A DNA stretch of 64,000 bases from Paraburkholderia aromaticivorans (GTDB taxonomy: Bacteria; Pseudomonadota; Gammaproteobacteria; Burkholderiales; Burkholderiaceae). The notes under the pieces are model-generated. The model saw nothing but the letters and a program-made list of their open reading frames with translations. It ran no database searches and had not been told where the DNA came from. Shown here piece after piece: positions 63,347-64,000 of this stretch (position 1 is the first letter of the stretch; each line of letters starts with the position of its first letter). The position numbers and the translations under genes were made by a program. The stretch spans positions 2,604,001-2,668,000 of the forward strand of contig NZ_CP051515.1 of assembly GCF_012689525.1 (NCBI RefSeq), given 5' to 3'.

Positions 63347-64000
63347 ATGAGCAAAGCCCTGCCGCCGTCTTCCGCCGTTCCCGTCAGCGCCGACCCGGCC
63401 CCGGACAAACCGGGCGACTCCTATGTGCAGTCGTTCGCGCGCGGCCTCGCGGTGATCCGCGCGTTCGACGCCACGCGCCCGGAACAGACGCTGACCGACG
63501 TCGCCGCCGCTACCGGCCTCACGCGCGCCGGCGCACGCCGCATTTTGCTGACCCTGCAGACGCTCGGCTATGTGGAGGCCGAAGGGCGCCTGTTCCGCCT
63601 CACGCCGAAGATCCTCGACCTCGGCTTCGCGTATCTGACCTCCATGCCGTTCTGGAACCTCGCCGAGCCGGTGATGGAACAACTCTCCGCGCAGGTTCAC
63701 GAGAGCGTCTCGGCGGCCGTGCTCGATCGCACCGAGATCGTCTACGTGCTGCGCGTGCCGACCCACAAGATCATGACGATCAACCTGTCGATCGGCAGCC
63801 GCTTGCCGGCCTATTGCACGTCGATGGGCCGCGTGCTGCTGGCCTCGCTCGACGACGAAACGCTCGAGGCGACGCTGAGTTCCGCGCCGCTCTACGCGCA
63901 CACGCCGCGCACGGTCACCGACAAGGAAGAGTTGAAGAAGCTGATCGCGCAGGTGCGCCGCCAGGGCTGGGCAATCGTCGATCAGGAACTGGAAGGCGGT
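63347..64000 (+). CDS. IclR-family transcriptional regulator (partial, PcaR/PobR-like)
   Basis: The first 218 residues are in the window; the 3' end is cut off. N-terminal winged HTH (TLTDVAAATGLTRAGARRIL, LTLQTLGYVE) followed by the IclR effector domain (AVLDRTEIVYVLRVPTHKIM, YCTSMGRVLLASL). The pattern SFARGLAVIRAFD and TRAGARRILLTL is typical of the PcaR/PobR branch that controls aromatic-acid genes. pcaF at 54641 is a possible target. Divergent from the GntR gene across 205 bases. Confidence 0.9.
   Translation, partial: MSKALPPSSAVPVSADPAPDKPGDSYVQSFARGLAVIRAFDATRPEQTLTDVAAATGLTRAGARRILLTLQTLGYVEAEGRLFRLTPKILDLGFAYLTSMPFWNLAEPVMEQLSAQVHESVSAAVLDRTEIVYVLRVPTHKIMTINLSIGSRLPAYCTSMGRVLLASLDDETLEATLSSAPLYAHTPRTVTDKEELKKLIAQVRRQGWAIVDQELEGG

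Overview
The window looks like chromosomal DNA of a Burkholderiaceae bacterium, most likely Paraburkholderia. The basis is high GC with strong G/C bias at third codon positions, many LysR/AraC/GntR/IclR regulators beside small catabolic operons, and gene sets typical of that group (acoXABC with its own lipA, the denD/otn/ltnD cluster, a RIO-type kinase, DUF2917, DUF2252, bactofilin). No rRNA, tRNA or CRISPR array was seen. Genus placement is inference from gene content.

Layout. 1-7377 (minus strand): an RND efflux operon (permease, adaptor, outer-membrane lipoprotein), then an OmpR-type response regulator and a histidine kinase cut by the window start. 7799-13882: VOC protein and divergent LysR, LysE exporter, small membrane protein, SulP transporter with a possible 32-residue protein upstream, RIO-type kinase. 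13939-21063: a sugar operon on the minus strand running beta-glucosidase, binding protein, two permeases, ATPase, LacI regulator, preceded by a tandemly duplicated hairpin element and a palindromic operator. 21245-26306: DUF2252 protein, GlxA/FtrA-type regulator, rhodanese, MHYT-GGDEF-EAL protein. 26477-28444: M23 peptidase, coiled-coil membrane protein and bactofilin in one operon. 28767-36168: DapA-family enzyme divergent from an HTH-aspartate carbamoyltransferase fusion, an exported esterase, and two enzyme/LysR pairs. 36270-43000: receiver protein and divergent kinase, GNAT, S10 peptidase lipoprotein, EF-hand-like exported protein, and a repetitive exported protein with a small partner.

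43284-51001: acetoin dehydrogenase operon acoX-acoA-acoB-acoC-lipA on the minus strand, with the sigma-54 activator AcoR divergent. A good -24/-12 promoter and TGAGAC/GTCTCA palindromes lie between them. An intact IS3-family element (about 51113-52762) sits directly downstream of acoR.

53030-55843: DUF2917 protein, exported protein of unknown function, PcaF thiolase. 56225-63141: an apparently complete operon for D-erythronate/L-threonate (gntR, ltnD, otnK, otnC, MFS transporter, otnI, denD). An IclR-family gene starts divergently at 63347 and runs off the window.

The points most worth a second look are the duplicated hairpin element with a diverged copy before acoB, the HTH-ATCase fusion with two matching palindromes, and the repetitive Cys-paired/PV-rich exported protein.
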